From assembly GCF_001895085.1 (NCBI RefSeq), contig NZ_BDFD01000008.1:45474-109473 (forward strand): a DNA stretch of 64,000 nucleotides, written 5' to 3'. The stretch is from Mariprofundus micogutta. Its GTDB lineage: Bacteria > Pseudomonadota > Zetaproteobacteria > Mariprofundales > Mariprofundaceae. Position numbers and translations under genes: made by a program. The notes under the pieces are model-generated. The model was not told where the DNA came from. It made no database searches and saw only the letters and a list, made by a program, of their open reading frames with translations. Positions 19,272 to 28,571 of the stretch are shown piece after piece. How positions within the stretch are numbered: the first letter of the stretch is position 1; each line of letters starts with the position of its first letter.

Positions 19272-20135
19272 ATGAAACCTTTGCGTAAAATTATCTTTCC
19301 GGCAGCCGGCAATGGCACCCGCTTCCTGCCTGCCACCAAGGCAACGCCGAAAGAGATGCTGACTATCGTGGACAAACCACTGATACAGTATGGCGTTGAA
19401 GAGGCTCTGGCAGCCGATATGGAACAGATCATCATGATCACCGGTCGCGGAAAACGTGCGATTGAGGATCATTTTGATATTTCGGCTGAACTGGAAACCA
19501 GCCTTAAAAACGCCGGTAAAAGCGCCCTGTACCAGGAGGTTTCACGCGTCGCACGCATGGCTGAAGTCATTTATGTGCGCCAGAAACAAGCACTTGGACT
19601 TGGTCATGCTGTTCTTTGTGCACGTCACTGGGTTGGCGATGAGGCCTTCGGTGTTTCTCTGGCCGATGAGTTGATTATCTCAGATAATCCGGCCATGCAG
19701 CAACTTCGCCAGGTTTACGATCAGACCGGCTGCTCAGTCGTTGGTTTGATGCAGGTCCCTGCTGACAAGGTCCATAAATACGGCATTGTGGCATACAAGA
19801 AAGAGAATAACGGACTGCTGCGTTTAACCGATATGGTTGAAAAACCGGCAGCAGAAGATGCACCATCTGATATGGCCATTGTTGGCCGCTATATTTTCAC
19901 GCCGCGTCTGATGGACCTGTTACGCGAAGTCAGGCCCGGAAGCGGAGATGAAATTCAGCTCACCGATGCCATTGCAGCACTGGCAAAAGAACAGCCTGTA
20001 TATGGTGTACTCCTTGATGGTCAGCGCTTTGATGCAGGCAACCCTGAAGGCTTTCTACAGGCCAATGCAGTGCTGGGCATGCAACACCCGCAATATGGTG
20101 AAGTCCTGCGCAAGGTACTAAAAGAACACCTGTGA
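19272..20135 (+). CDS. galU: UTP-glucose-1-phosphate uridylyltransferase
   Basis: This enzyme makes UDP-glucose for surface polysaccharides. The nucleotidyltransferase motif AAGNGTRFLPATKATPKEML is at the N-terminus, followed by DKPLIQYGVEEAL, LGHAVLCA, GDEIQLTDAIAAL and GQRFDAGNPEG. The ORF extends upstream, but the ATG at 19272 is supported by GGGGAG nine bases before it and gives 287 residues, the family length. The tsaB start (GTG) overlaps its stop codon. Confidence 0.96.
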   Translation: MKPLRKIIFPAAGNGTRFLPATKATPKEMLTIVDKPLIQYGVEEALAADMEQIIMITGRGKRAIEDHFDISAELETSLKNAGKSALYQEVSRVARMAEVIYVRQKQALGLGHAVLCARHWVGDEAFGVSLADELIISDNPAMQQLRQVYDQTGCSVVGLMQVPADKVHKYGIVAYKKENNGLLRLTDMVEKPAAEDAPSDMAIVGRYIFTPRLMDLLREVRPGSGDEIQLTDAIAALAKEQPVYGVLLDGQRFDAGNPEGFLQANAVLGMQHPQYGEVLRKVLKEHL

Positions 20136-20791
20136 TTGATTCGAAAAATATTCTGGCTCTGGATACTGCCTTCGGAGAAATTTCTGCCGCCATTCTGAAA
20201 GATGGAGAGCCCTTCCTCACACGATGTGACAGTTCTACTGATGGAAAAACCCGATCCACTACGATTGTTCCGATACTGGCCAATCTACTTGCCGAGGCGG
20301 AGTTAAGCTGGGAAGAACTGGATATTCTTGCGCTTGGCGCCGGGCCAGGTGCATTTACCGGCTTGCGTGTTGCCGCAGCCACTCTGGCCGGTATCAACAG
20401 CGGTTTAAAACTGCCGATCCTGCACCTCTCTTCTCTTGCTATCACTGCCAGACAGGCAGTAACTTCAGATGAGCTATGGGTGATTGAAGATGCCCGTGCC
20501 GGTGAAGCCTTTGCCGGTTGCTATGCTGCCGGAGAAAACATTCACGCCGACCGCTGCATCACCTGGCAAGAGGTGGACTCTTTAGAGATCGATCAATTCG
20601 CCTGTCATAATGAGCCAGCCATTAACATGAATGCGTTCAAGCGCGTGCAACTGCTGATTCCGCGCTCAGCAGCTCTGCTGGCTGAAACTGAATATCTGCT
20701 CTCTGAAACACAAACCGGTCAGCTTCCTCAGTATCCTGAGCCGATCTACCTGCAACGTTCACAGGCGGAGAAGAATGCCAATGTCCAATAA
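20132..20791 (+). CDS. tsaB: tRNA threonylcarbamoyladenosine biosynthesis protein TsaB
   Basis: This 219-residue ASKHA-fold protein scaffolds TsaD in t6A37 formation. It shows LALDTAFGEISAAIL at the N-terminus and the GAGPGAFTGLRVAAATLAG signature. It starts with GTG overlapping the galU stop (GTGA), which implies translational coupling. The start of the phosphatase gene lies within its last codons. With the tsaC-like gene upstream, two of the bacterial t6A genes are in this window; tsaD and tsaE are not. Confidence 0.92.
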   Translation: MIDSKNILALDTAFGEISAAILKDGEPFLTRCDSSTDGKTRSTTIVPILANLLAEAELSWEELDILALGAGPGAFTGLRVAAATLAGINSGLKLPILHLSSLAITARQAVTSDELWVIEDARAGEAFAGCYAAGENIHADRCITWQEVDSLEIDQFACHNEPAINMNAFKRVQLLIPRSAALLAETEYLLSETQTGQLPQYPEPIYLQRSQAEKNANVQ

Positions 20792-21257
20792 TCATAAAAT
20801 TCGCTTGTTATTTGTCTGTCTTGGCAATATTTGCCGCTCTCCTCTGGCAGAGGTCGTAGTAAAATCCGTGGCCACAGAGCGCGGACTGAATCATTACCAT
20901 ATTGAATCAGCTGGCACTGGCGACTGGCATGTCGGCGGTCCTGCCGACCCTCGCTCAGCTGCCAAGGCGAAAGAGAAAGGACTCGATCTCAGCAAACATC
21001 GCGCCCAGCAGATCACCACTCAAAATTGCCATAACTGGGACTGGCTGATCGCTATGGATGCTGAAAACAGGGCCAGCCTTTTACGCATGGGTGTGCCTGA
21101 GTCGCGCATCCTGATGATGCGTCAGTTCGAAAACAGTGCGCAGATTCCTGATGTGCCTGACCCCTACTACGGCGGTGCTCACGGGTTTGAAGATGCCTAC
21201 CAGATGCTGGTTGCCAATGCCGAATCCCTGCTCGACCATCTGGAGAATCAGGTCTGA
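20775..21257 (+). CDS. Low-molecular-weight protein-tyrosine phosphatase
   Basis: This 160-residue phosphatase has the catalytic P-loop VCLGNICRSP (Cys15, Arg21, CX5R) at the N-terminus and the general-acid DPYYGG motif near residue 130. Bacterial members dephosphorylate tyrosine kinases that control polysaccharide export, which would suit a neighbourhood with galU, but the target is unknown. It overlaps the end of tsaB by 17 bases and is convergent with tlyA. Confidence 0.93.
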   Translation: MPMSNNHKIRLLFVCLGNICRSPLAEVVVKSVATERGLNHYHIESAGTGDWHVGGPADPRSAAKAKEKGLDLSKHRAQQITTQNCHNWDWLIAMDAENRASLLRMGVPESRILMMRQFENSAQIPDVPDPYYGGAHGFEDAYQMLVANAESLLDHLENQV

Positions 21258-21264
21258 ATCAAGG

Positions 21265-22017
21265 TTAACCTGTCTTTTGTAAACCCAGAAGATATTCGAC
21301 ATTGCCCTTGGGGCCATGGATAGGTGATTCGGTGATACCGATAATTTCAGCCTCGTCCAGTTCAGCTTCAACCATTGCAGTCACCCGATCTCTGGCCAAC
21401 TGACGATGTTCTTCATCACGTACCACGCCTCTATCGAGAAACCTTGGCTCGACCTCAAACTGGGGTTTGATTAACGCCACACACCAACCGCCTTTTTTGA
21501 CGAATGGCCATGCGCACGGCAACACCTTGGTCAGGGAGATGAACGAAGTATCAATCACCAGTGCATCCACCTGTTCCGGAATCAGCTCAGACGTCAGTTT
21601 GCGCACATGCGTCTTTTCCATATTGATAACGCGTTCATCATTTTGCAGCTTGTAGTGCAGTTGGCCATGCCCGACATCTACAGCATAGACTTTTCGGGCA
21701 CCGTTTTGCAGCAACACATCGGTAAACCCACCGGTTGAGGCCCCGACATCAAGTGCCACAATATCTTTGGCACTAAAGGGAAAAACTTCCAGCCCCTTTT
21801 CAAGCTTCAAACCACCGCGAGACACATAACGCAGAACCTCTCGCACCTCAATATCGGCATCTTCGACGATCATATTGCCTGCTTTGTCTGATTTCTGGCC
21901 GTTCACATAAACAAGACCAGCCATAATCAAGCGCTGCGCCAGATCAGAAGATTCGACCAATTCACGCATAACCAGCAGCTGATCCAGCCGCTTCTTCCTG
22001 ACTCTGGGTTTTGCCAT
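21265..22017 (-). CDS. tlyA: TlyA-family rRNA methyltransferase / haemolysin A-like protein
   Basis: This 250-residue protein has an N-terminal S4 RNA-binding domain (RLDQLLVMRELVESSDLAQR, AGLVYVNGQ) and an FtsJ-type SAM methyltransferase with VALDVGASTGGFTDVLLQNGA. Characterised TlyA proteins 2'-O-methylate ribosomal RNA. It is the last gene of the xseB-ispA-dxs-tlyA operon, a common arrangement, and starts five bases after dxs. Confidence 0.93.
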   Translation of the reverse strand: MAKPRVRKKRLDQLLVMRELVESSDLAQRLIMAGLVYVNGQKSDKAGNMIVEDADIEVREVLRYVSRGGLKLEKGLEVFPFSAKDIVALDVGASTGGFTDVLLQNGARKVYAVDVGHGQLHYKLQNDERVINMEKTHVRKLTSELIPEQVDALVIDTSFISLTKVLPCAWPFVKKGGWCVALIKPQFEVEPRFLDRGVVRDEEHRQLARDRVTAMVEAELDEAEIIGITESPIHGPKGNVEYLLGLQKTG

Positions 22018-22021
22018 TTAA

Positions 22022-23875
22022 CTAGCTACGCAGCTGCTTAAGAATTCCCGCTGCATCAAGTTCCATATCACGGAGAATCTCATCCTGAGTACCATGTGCA
22101 GGCCAGGCATCAGGCATAGCCAGATGTGTAAACGGCCCACTCCAGCCTGATTTCAGAGCCAGTGTTGCGATGGCCTCACCTACGCCACCGCAAGCTACAC
22201 CCTCTTCAATCACCACCAATGGATTACCCGGCTTCAGGTGATAGAGAATCGCAGCTTCATCCAGCGGTTTAATAAAACGAAGGTTGAGCAGGGTCATGCT
22301 TTCTCCATCTTCCTTGCGCACGGTTTCGACCGCAGACAGAGCATCACGAACACGCGTACCCACACCGATCACCAAACCGGCATCACCCTCTGCCAGAACT
22401 TCCGCTTTACCGACTTCGAGAACATCAGCCCCCTGCAAGTCCACGCCATAGCCATTCCCACGTGGATACCGAATAGCTGTCGGACCATTTAAGGTCGCAG
22501 ATGTATACAGCATCGCTTTCAATTCAGCCTCATCTTTCGGGGCCATAACAGTCATATTGGGAAGATTGCGCATGTACGCGATATCAAACATACCGGTATG
22601 CGTTGCACCATCAGCTCCCACGATACCTGCGCGGTCCATACAGAATGTCACAGGCAAATTCTGGATACAGACATCATGGATAATCTGATCATAAGCACGC
22701 TGCATAAAGGTCGAATAGATCGCCACATAAGGGCGGCGGCCTGCAGCAGCAAGGCCTGCAGCAAACGTCACAGCATGCTGCTCGGCTATACCAACATCAA
22801 AACAACGTTCGGGATGACGCTTGCCAAAACGTGACACGCCTGTGCCTGCCGGCATGGCTGCCGTAATCGCCACGACAGTGTCATTTTCATCGGCCATATC
22901 GGCCAGAGTATCACCAAATACCTGCGTATACGTTGGCGGCTTTCCGTTGCTTTTGTGAGGAACGCCTGTCTCAATATTATATGGACCCAGACCATGCCAT
23001 GTTTCCGGGTCATCCTCAGCCGGTGTAAAACCAAGACCTTTTTTGGTCACAACATGCAGCAGAATCGGTCCATCCAGCTCTTTGCAGTTGGTCAGTGTTG
23101 GCAGCAGATGATCGAAATCATGCCCGTCAATCGGACCGATATATCGGAAGCCCATCTCTTCAAACAGGGTGCCTGGAGTAATCATACCTTTCACATGCTC
23201 TTCAACACGTTTCGCCGCATCCAAGGCACCGGGCAGTTTTTCCAACAACCGTCTGGCAGTATCTCTTGCCTGTGTATATGGCTTGCCGGTAATAATACGA
23301 GCCAGATAAGAAGACATCGCACCAACATTCGGAGCAATCGACATTTCATTGTCATTGAGGATAACCATCAAACGATTGTTGCGGGCACCTGCATGGTTAA
23401 GTGCTTCAAAGGCCATGCCGCCGGTAAGAGCACCATCACCGATAACAGCAATCACTTGGTTATTATCACCGGCCAGATCACGGCCACAGGCCATTCCGTA
23501 GGCTGCTGAAATCGAAGTCGACGCATGACCAGCCCCAAACGGATCATGTTCTGACTCACTGCGCTTGGTAAAACCACACAGACCACCATACTGGCGAATC
23601 GTCGGCATCTGACTTAAGCGACCGGTTAGAATTTTATGAGGGTAGGCCTGATGACCAACATCCCAGATAATTTTATCGCGTGGAGAATCAAACAGATAAT
23701 GCAGGGCAATGGAGAGCTCAACCACACCAAGTCCAGCCCCCAGATGACCGCCAATCGGAGCCAGCGTTTCGATCAAATACTGGCGCATTTGCTGTGCCAG
23801 TCGCGGTAGCTGCTCGGGATAAAGCGCCTTCAGGTCAGCTGTGCCGTGAATACGTGTCAGCAGGTCATCACTCAT
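22022..23875 (-). CDS. dxs: 1-deoxy-D-xylulose-5-phosphate synthase
   Basis: This thiamine-diphosphate enzyme performs the first step of the MEP isoprenoid pathway. It has GHLGAGLGVVELSIALHY, DVGHQAYPHKILTGR, the cofactor motif GDGALTGGMAFEALN to ILNDNEMSI, and the C-terminal transketolase domains with RPYVAIYSTFMQRAYDQ. The ATG at 23875 overlaps the ispA stop by four bases and gives 617 residues, the family length. The longer upstream frame is rejected. It shares the operon with ispA, the next major isoprenoid step represented here. Confidence 0.97.
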   Translation of the reverse strand: MSDDLLTRIHGTADLKALYPEQLPRLAQQMRQYLIETLAPIGGHLGAGLGVVELSIALHYLFDSPRDKIIWDVGHQAYPHKILTGRLSQMPTIRQYGGLCGFTKRSESEHDPFGAGHASTSISAAYGMACGRDLAGDNNQVIAVIGDGALTGGMAFEALNHAGARNNRLMVILNDNEMSIAPNVGAMSSYLARIITGKPYTQARDTARRLLEKLPGALDAAKRVEEHVKGMITPGTLFEEMGFRYIGPIDGHDFDHLLPTLTNCKELDGPILLHVVTKKGLGFTPAEDDPETWHGLGPYNIETGVPHKSNGKPPTYTQVFGDTLADMADENDTVVAITAAMPAGTGVSRFGKRHPERCFDVGIAEQHAVTFAAGLAAAGRRPYVAIYSTFMQRAYDQIIHDVCIQNLPVTFCMDRAGIVGADGATHTGMFDIAYMRNLPNMTVMAPKDEAELKAMLYTSATLNGPTAIRYPRGNGYGVDLQGADVLEVGKAEVLAEGDAGLVIGVGTRVRDALSAVETVRKEDGESMTLLNLRFIKPLDEAAILYHLKPGNPLVVIEEGVACGGVGEAIATLALKSGWSGPFTHLAMPDAWPAHGTQDEILRDMELDAAGILKQLRS

Positions 23876-24771
23876 TGACCGCGCTCCAGAATGTAATGTG
23901 CCAATGCCTTCAACTGAACTCCCTCGTCGCCCAAAGGCTGACATGCATCCAGTGCAATGTCGCGCATCTCATCGGCCAGTTCTCTGGAACGCTGCAATCC
24001 CAGTATCGAAACATAGGTTGCCTTAAGCTGTTCAGCATCCTTGCCTGCACTTTTACCCAGCACATCAGAGCTGGCAGTCACATCGAGAATATCATCAGCC
24101 ACCTGAAACAATAAACCCACTGCTTTACCGTAGCGGGAGCAGGCATCGAGCTGTTTTTCATCTGCTGCAGCCAATAGTGCGCCGGCTTCACAACACCAAT
24201 GCAACAGGGCACCCGTTTTGTGCAGGTGAATACGCTCAACCTGAAGCAGTTCCACATGTTTGCCGCTGGCCGCATCATGCTCAGCCTGCATATCCAGAAC
24301 CTGACCGCCCACCATGCCCTGACAACCGGAGGCCAGAGCAAGCGAATGCAGCAGCTTACAACGAAGGTCTGAATCCACATCCATGTCTGCAACCAACTCA
24401 AATGCCAATGCCTGCAATGCATCTGCAGCCAGAATAGCTGTCGCTTCATCGAATTTCTTATGGCAGGTCGGGTTGCCACGTCTGAGATCATCATCATCCA
24501 TGCAAGGCAGGTCATCATGAATCAACGAATAGGTATGAATGCATTCAATTGCCAATGCAGCCGGCATCACCCGCTGCACTTCATTGCCACCACAGGCACG
24601 ATACGATTCCAGCAGTAAGCCGGGACGCACACGTTTGCCACCTGCCAGCAGGGAATAGGACATGGCATCAAGCAGGACATCCGCCACGACACATTGACGC
24701 GTTTTCAACATGGATGACAGAGCCGCTTCCACATGCGATGCATGCGATGCTAGAAAATCAGGAGCTTTCAT
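23872..24771 (-). CDS. ispA: Farnesyl diphosphate synthase (short-chain polyprenyl synthase)
   Basis: This 299-residue prenyltransferase condenses isoprenyl units. The first aspartate-rich motif DDLPCMDDDDLRRG and the second motif QVADDILDVTAS are intact, as is LLAGGKRVRPGLLL. The sequence fits the bacterial FPP synthase class, which feeds quinone and undecaprenyl synthesis. It starts directly at the xseB stop and overlaps dxs by four bases. Confidence 0.94.
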   Translation of the reverse strand: MKAPDFLASHASHVEAALSSMLKTRQCVVADVLLDAMSYSLLAGGKRVRPGLLLESYRACGGNEVQRVMPAALAIECIHTYSLIHDDLPCMDDDDLRRGNPTCHKKFDEATAILAADALQALAFELVADMDVDSDLRCKLLHSLALASGCQGMVGGQVLDMQAEHDAASGKHVELLQVERIHLHKTGALLHWCCEAGALLAAADEKQLDACSRYGKAVGLLFQVADDILDVTASSDVLGKSAGKDAEQLKATYVSILGLQRSRELADEMRDIALDACQPLGDEGVQLKALAHYILERGQ

Positions 24772-24996
24772 TTATTCGGGGTCTTCGCCGCTTTCCAGCA
24801 CCTGCAGCCGCTGATCCGCCTGATCCAGTAGAGACTCACAGCGTCGTGACAGTTTTACACCGGTTTCAAATGCCGCCACGCTCTCTTCCAGAGGCAGTTC
24901 ACCGGACTCAAGCTTTGCAACCAATTCGCTGAGTTGATTCAGCGCCTGTTCAAATGAGAGTTTGCTTGTATCCAGATCATTACTCACAGCTGACAC
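24772..24996 (-). CDS. xseB: Exodeoxyribonuclease VII small subunit
   Basis: This 74-residue helical protein has the XseB pattern LSFEQALNQLSELVAKLESGELPLEESVAAFETG and a C-terminal CESLLDQADQRLQVL. It partners XseA to degrade single-stranded DNA. xseA is not in the window. It is the first gene of the operon, and the short gap to the divergent DUF481 gene (about 100 bp) should hold the operon promoter. Confidence 0.93.
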   Translation of the reverse strand: MSAVSNDLDTSKLSFEQALNQLSELVAKLESGELPLEESVAAFETGVKLSRRCESLLDQADQRLQVLESGEDPE

Positions 24997-25095
24997 TCCT
25001 TATCCCCGACTACAGAAAGGCAGTCAAAAGGGGAGGGTGATTCTAGGAGTCCATCCCCCTTGGTCAATGTGAATAAGCCCCGCTAGGGTGCGGCC

Positions 25096-25839
25096 ATGAA
25101 AATTTTCTTCTTTCTGGTGCTTTTCTGCATCCCTGTACAAGCATGGGCAATCATCAATGCAGAGGATCTCGATCTGAGTATGGACGAAGCGGGGATTGCC
25201 GGGAAAATAGGACTGTCACTTACAGGAAGTTCGGGCAATAGCGATAAAACCAATGGCGAAGCCAGCGGCAGGCTGATGTGGCGGCATGCCCGTCATACTG
25301 AGATGCTGGTTGGCAGTTATACATATGGAACAAGTCGAGGCATTCGCGACACCAACAAAGCTTTTGCTCACCTTCGCCACCGTTATGCTCTGAACAATGT
25401 GTGGGATATAGAGGCATTCGCACAGGCGCAACAGAATGAGTTTGCCAGCCTGAAATTACGTACGCTGCTTGGCGGCGGCATGCGCTGGACCCATCGAGAC
25501 AACGACCTGACCCTGCATGTTGGAATGGGGGCATTTCATGAGCGGGAAAAACTGCGCAACAGTATTGCTCCGGCCACGCGACTCTGGCGCGGCAATGCCT
25601 ACATGGCACTGGGTTATAGCGTAAATGAGCGAGTAAGGTTGCAGAATACGCTTTATTTCCAGCCGGCCTTAAATGATTCGGCTGATTATCGCCTTCTCGA
25701 TGACGCGGCTCTGAGTGTCACCCTGACTGAACAGCTGGATTTACGTCTTTCCATTGAATATGCAAATGATTCCAAGCCCCCGGTTGGCATTAAAGACACG
25801 GACATCAACTACAAAACAGGCCTGGAGCTGCGCTTCTGA
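25096..25839 (+). CDS. DUF481 outer-membrane beta-barrel protein (YdiY-like)
   Basis: This 247-residue protein has a signal peptide (MKIFFFLVLFCIPVQAWA) and a DUF481 region: GKIGLSLTGSSGNSDKTNGEASGRL, alternating polar/hydrophobic strands, and a C-terminal aromatic end (TGLELRF) typical of an outer-membrane barrel. Function is unknown; related YdiY is acid-inducible in enteric bacteria. The lipB start overlaps its stop by one base (TGATG). Confidence 0.85.
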   Translation: MKIFFFLVLFCIPVQAWAIINAEDLDLSMDEAGIAGKIGLSLTGSSGNSDKTNGEASGRLMWRHARHTEMLVGSYTYGTSRGIRDTNKAFAHLRHRYALNNVWDIEAFAQAQQNEFASLKLRTLLGGGMRWTHRDNDLTLHVGMGAFHEREKLRNSIAPATRLWRGNAYMALGYSVNERVRLQNTLYFQPALNDSADYRLLDDAALSVTLTEQLDLRLSIEYANDSKPPVGIKDTDINYKTGLELRF

Positions 25840-26447
25840 TGCGAATCATACGTCATGTGCAACAGAAGTATCCGGAATCACAGCAGGAACAGGAGACTAT
25901 TGTTGCCGATATTTTGGCTGGAAAATCCGAACCGGCACTGATTCTCACTGAGCATCCACCACTGTATACGATTGGTACGTCAGGTTCGAAGCAGGATATA
26001 CTCCGCTGTGATATTGATGGCGAAAGCATCGCAACATTTGATAGTGGTCGTGGTGGTGAAGTGACCTACCACGGGCCGGGGCAACTGGTCTGTTATGTTA
26101 TTGCTGACCTTCGCCAACAACAGGATCTACACAAACATGTTTGGCGACTGGAAGAGATGATCATCCGCACGCTGGCTGATTTTGATATTTTTGCAGAGCG
26201 CAATAAACGCGGTATAGGTGTCTGGGTGGGTGAGAAAAAAATTGCAGCAGTTGGTGTACGCTGCCGTCGTTGGATTACTTTTCATGGCATTGCCCTGAAC
26301 ATCAACCCGAATCTGAAACACTTCTCAGGCATTGTAACCTGCGGCATGACAGATAACCCGGTCACATCGATGCAACAGCTGGGCGTGAATGTGCAACGAT
26401 CAGATGTGGAAAAAAGCCTGTCATTGCACAGCGCCATCTTTTCATGA
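25839..26447 (+). CDS. lipB: Lipoyl(octanoyl) transferase
   Basis: This 202-residue enzyme transfers octanoyl groups from acyl carrier protein to lipoyl domains, such as the one in the pyruvate dehydrogenase E2 at the left of the window. It has the RGGEVTYHGPGQLVCYV signature, the KIAAVGVRCRRWITFHGIALN block with the catalytic lysine, and FSGIVTCGM with the catalytic cysteine. lipA was not found in this window. Confidence 0.95.
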   Translation: MRIIRHVQQKYPESQQEQETIVADILAGKSEPALILTEHPPLYTIGTSGSKQDILRCDIDGESIATFDSGRGGEVTYHGPGQLVCYVIADLRQQQDLHKHVWRLEEMIIRTLADFDIFAERNKRGIGVWVGEKKIAAVGVRCRRWITFHGIALNINPNLKHFSGIVTCGMTDNPVTSMQQLGVNVQRSDVEKSLSLHSAIFS

Positions 26448-26773
26448 GAATCGCGGCCATGAAACGGATTGAAGCAGGACTGAGTTTCAACTGGATGCAT
26501 CGCATGCCATGGGGATTGTCCATGCTGGCTCTGGTCGCGTGCCTCTGGTCTGCTGGATCCATCCACAGCCATGAAGCCGGCCTTCATTCGGCTGAAAGTG
26601 CATGTATTAGCTGTGATCTGGAAGATATCTCGACACATGGCGCTGCGCTTTCCGTTTCTGCTGCTGTCACAGAGCCCCCTTTCATGCTCGAACCTGTCGC
26701 TTTCCAGCCATCAATGTTTATTGTAAAGACTGGCAGCAGTTTACTTGTCCGGGCTCCACCATCGATCTCCTGA
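26444..26773 (+). CDS. Small membrane-anchored protein with CxxC, DUF2946-like
   Basis: This 109-residue protein has one N-terminal hydrophobic segment (GLSMLALVACLWSAGSIHS), then a short periplasmic tail with His and two cysteines (HEAGLHSAESACISCDLED) and a terminal RAPPS. The pattern resembles DUF2946-type proteins seen beside porins and metal-uptake genes, but the match is from general appearance only. It overlaps lipB by four bases and lies just before the porin gene. A second ATG at 26459 is possible. Confidence 0.55.
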   Translation: MRIAAMKRIEAGLSFNWMHRMPWGLSMLALVACLWSAGSIHSHEAGLHSAESACISCDLEDISTHGAALSVSAAVTEPPFMLEPVAFQPSMFIVKTGSSLLVRAPPSIS

Positions 26774-26818
26774 CCCCATGTAGCGTTTTAGACGCAAATT
26801 ATTTTCAGGAGAGGATCA

Positions 26819-28000
26819 TTGAATAACAGAACTAAAGGTGCACTGTTGGCTGCAACGCTGCTTGTCGGCAGCCATAGCAGCGGGGCCGGCGGACTTGGTG
26901 ATGATGGCATCACCGTCGAGTTAGGATTTACGGGTGTCGCTCAGCAAATCAGCAAACGCAATGCAGATATCAACAAGCCATTTACCGGTAGTCTGGATCT
27001 TGTCATTGATGCCGACCTCGGCTTTGGCACCCTGCATCTGTATGGAGAGGGTGCGACCACTGCCGACATATCCGCTTCCAGTCTGCTTTCAGGCTCCAAT
27101 CTTGATGCAGGAACAGCCGCCACGCCAAATGGACAGGGCCGTTTCCAGCTTTCTGAAATCTCATTTGGCACTGATATTGGTGATGTAAACCTGAATGTCG
27201 GTGTCATGGACCTGACTGCCTTCGCCGATGCCACGAGCACGGCCAATGATGAAGGGGTACAATTTCTTGCTGGTGTTCTGGTAAACAATCCGACGATTGC
27301 ATTTCCGGATTACACACCTGCTCTTGTCCTCAACTACGGTGAAGAGGATGCCACCCAGTTTACTATCCTGACTGCCAATGCCTATGGCTTGGGGGACAAT
27401 CCGAACGGTAACTATGCACAACTATTCAAATTCAACAAAACCCCGACAGGTGAAAGAAAGGGTTTGTTCACATTGGCTGAACTGCGCCTGCCAATCTCGC
27501 AAGGCAGCGCACTGCTAACCGCTGGTGGCTGGCACAGCTCTATGGAAGCAGCACGCTTTGATGCTACAGGTAATGACACAAGTGCTTTCGGCGCTTATGC
27601 AAACCTGGACAGCATGGCAGGTAATACTGCGTGGTCACTGCGTTTAGGTTTCAACAATGCAAAAACCGACATAACCGGTGGCGTAAACAGTTTTGCCTCA
27701 CTCTCTGCTGAGCACGCCATCAACGAACAACATGCATTTGGTGCAGGGTTGGCTTATTCCGGCCTGCTAAACGCCTACAAAACCAGCCTGGCCCCGAACA
27801 GTGGGGCCAACACCACTGTGGCTGAAGTCCATTACCGCTGGCAAATCACTGATGAAATCGCCATTAGCCCTGATATTCAGTATCACCACAATGCCAACAA
27901 TCTGGCTACAGGTGCTCCGACTGAAGTATTCGGCAATGTCTGGGCTTATGGACTGCGTGTTCAGTTCGGGACCTCACATCAGATGGCTCACAGACAATAA
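26819..28000 (+). CDS. OprB-like outer-membrane porin
   Basis: This 393-residue protein starts with TTG, supported by GGAGAGG six bases upstream. A signal peptide (ALLAATLLVGSHSSGAGG) is followed by repeating amphipathic strands, including LDLVIDADLGFGTLHLYGEGA and WAYGLRVQFG. The DLNxxVG-like segment DVNLNVGVMDLTAFAD fits carbohydrate-selective OprB-type porins. The real substrate is unknown. It is monocistronic or cotranscribed with the preceding small gene. Confidence 0.8.
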   Translation: MNNRTKGALLAATLLVGSHSSGAGGLGDDGITVELGFTGVAQQISKRNADINKPFTGSLDLVIDADLGFGTLHLYGEGATTADISASSLLSGSNLDAGTAATPNGQGRFQLSEISFGTDIGDVNLNVGVMDLTAFADATSTANDEGVQFLAGVLVNNPTIAFPDYTPALVLNYGEEDATQFTILTANAYGLGDNPNGNYAQLFKFNKTPTGERKGLFTLAELRLPISQGSALLTAGGWHSSMEAARFDATGNDTSAFGAYANLDSMAGNTAWSLRLGFNNAKTDITGGVNSFASLSAEHAINEQHAFGAGLAYSGLLNAYKTSLAPNSGANTTVAEVHYRWQITDEIAISPDIQYHHNANNLATGAPTEVFGNVWAYGLRVQFGTSHQMAHRQ

Positions 28001-28059
28001 AACAATGCTACAGTAAGTTCAGACGGAATTTTAGTGATTTACGTCTGCTGCCATCACCA

Positions 28060-28099
28060 TGTCACCTGCCTGTCACCTGTATGACATGCACATACTATT
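28060..28099 (+). promoter_or_regulatory. Pho-box-like direct repeats with a downstream -10
   Basis: TGTCACC occurs at 28060 and again at 28071, and a degenerate TGACATG at 28082, an exact 11-bp period. That is the architecture of a PhoB box (tandem 11-bp repeats built on TGTCA). A weak -10, TACTAT, follows at 28094. The 55-codon ORF begins about 50 bp downstream. No phoB/phoR gene is in the window, so regulation by phosphate is inference. Confidence 0.4.
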
Positions 28100-28145
28100 G
28101 AGTTTAACTCCTGATCAAGTTTCTGATAAATGACAGGAGTTTACT

Positions 28146-28313
28146 ATGATAGCTATGAAGCAGTATTTCGATGAAGAGCGAAATAACATACTGAAATGGA
28201 TCAGCACACACGCGCACATTATCCCCACATCTGATCTCGAATTTATGATTGGAAACATTCCAACATTTGAACCTGGGGCTGAACATGAAAGGGGTGTTGA
28301 CCACCAGGATTAG
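28146..28313 (+). CDS. Small 55-residue protein of unknown function
   Basis: The ORF starts MIAMKQYFDEERNNILKWIS and ends EHERGVDHQD. An AGGAG lies six bases before the ATG, and a Pho-box-like repeat and -10 lie upstream. It is hydrophilic, without a signal peptide. No family is recognised. The ribosome-binding site and promoter-like sequences are the support. Confidence 0.5.
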   Translation: MIAMKQYFDEERNNILKWISTHAHIIPTSDLEFMIGNIPTFEPGAEHERGVDHQD

Positions 28314-28571
28314 CCTCTTATTGCCACACATTCCAAACATCACAACTCCATCTTTTCTACCTGGATGAACATCACCCCTCAAAACATCTCGCCCGCCTGA
28401 AAAGCAATAACCATAATCCGTACCGTATTGTTCCTGATTCCATATAAGACTAGAATGGTCGCCATTAAAGAAACAGCCCTTTCATTGCCTATTTCTTATG
28501 GCTCCGGACGGGCCATCAAAACATGGCAATTTGCCCTGTTTTGTGAGAAAGCCTGAAATCAGGTTTTCATG

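Noticed and set aside
28104..28382. 92-codon minus-strand ORF opposite the 55-codon ORF
   Set aside because: No ribosome-binding site or family motif; the plus-strand ORF has both a good site and a promoter-like sequence.
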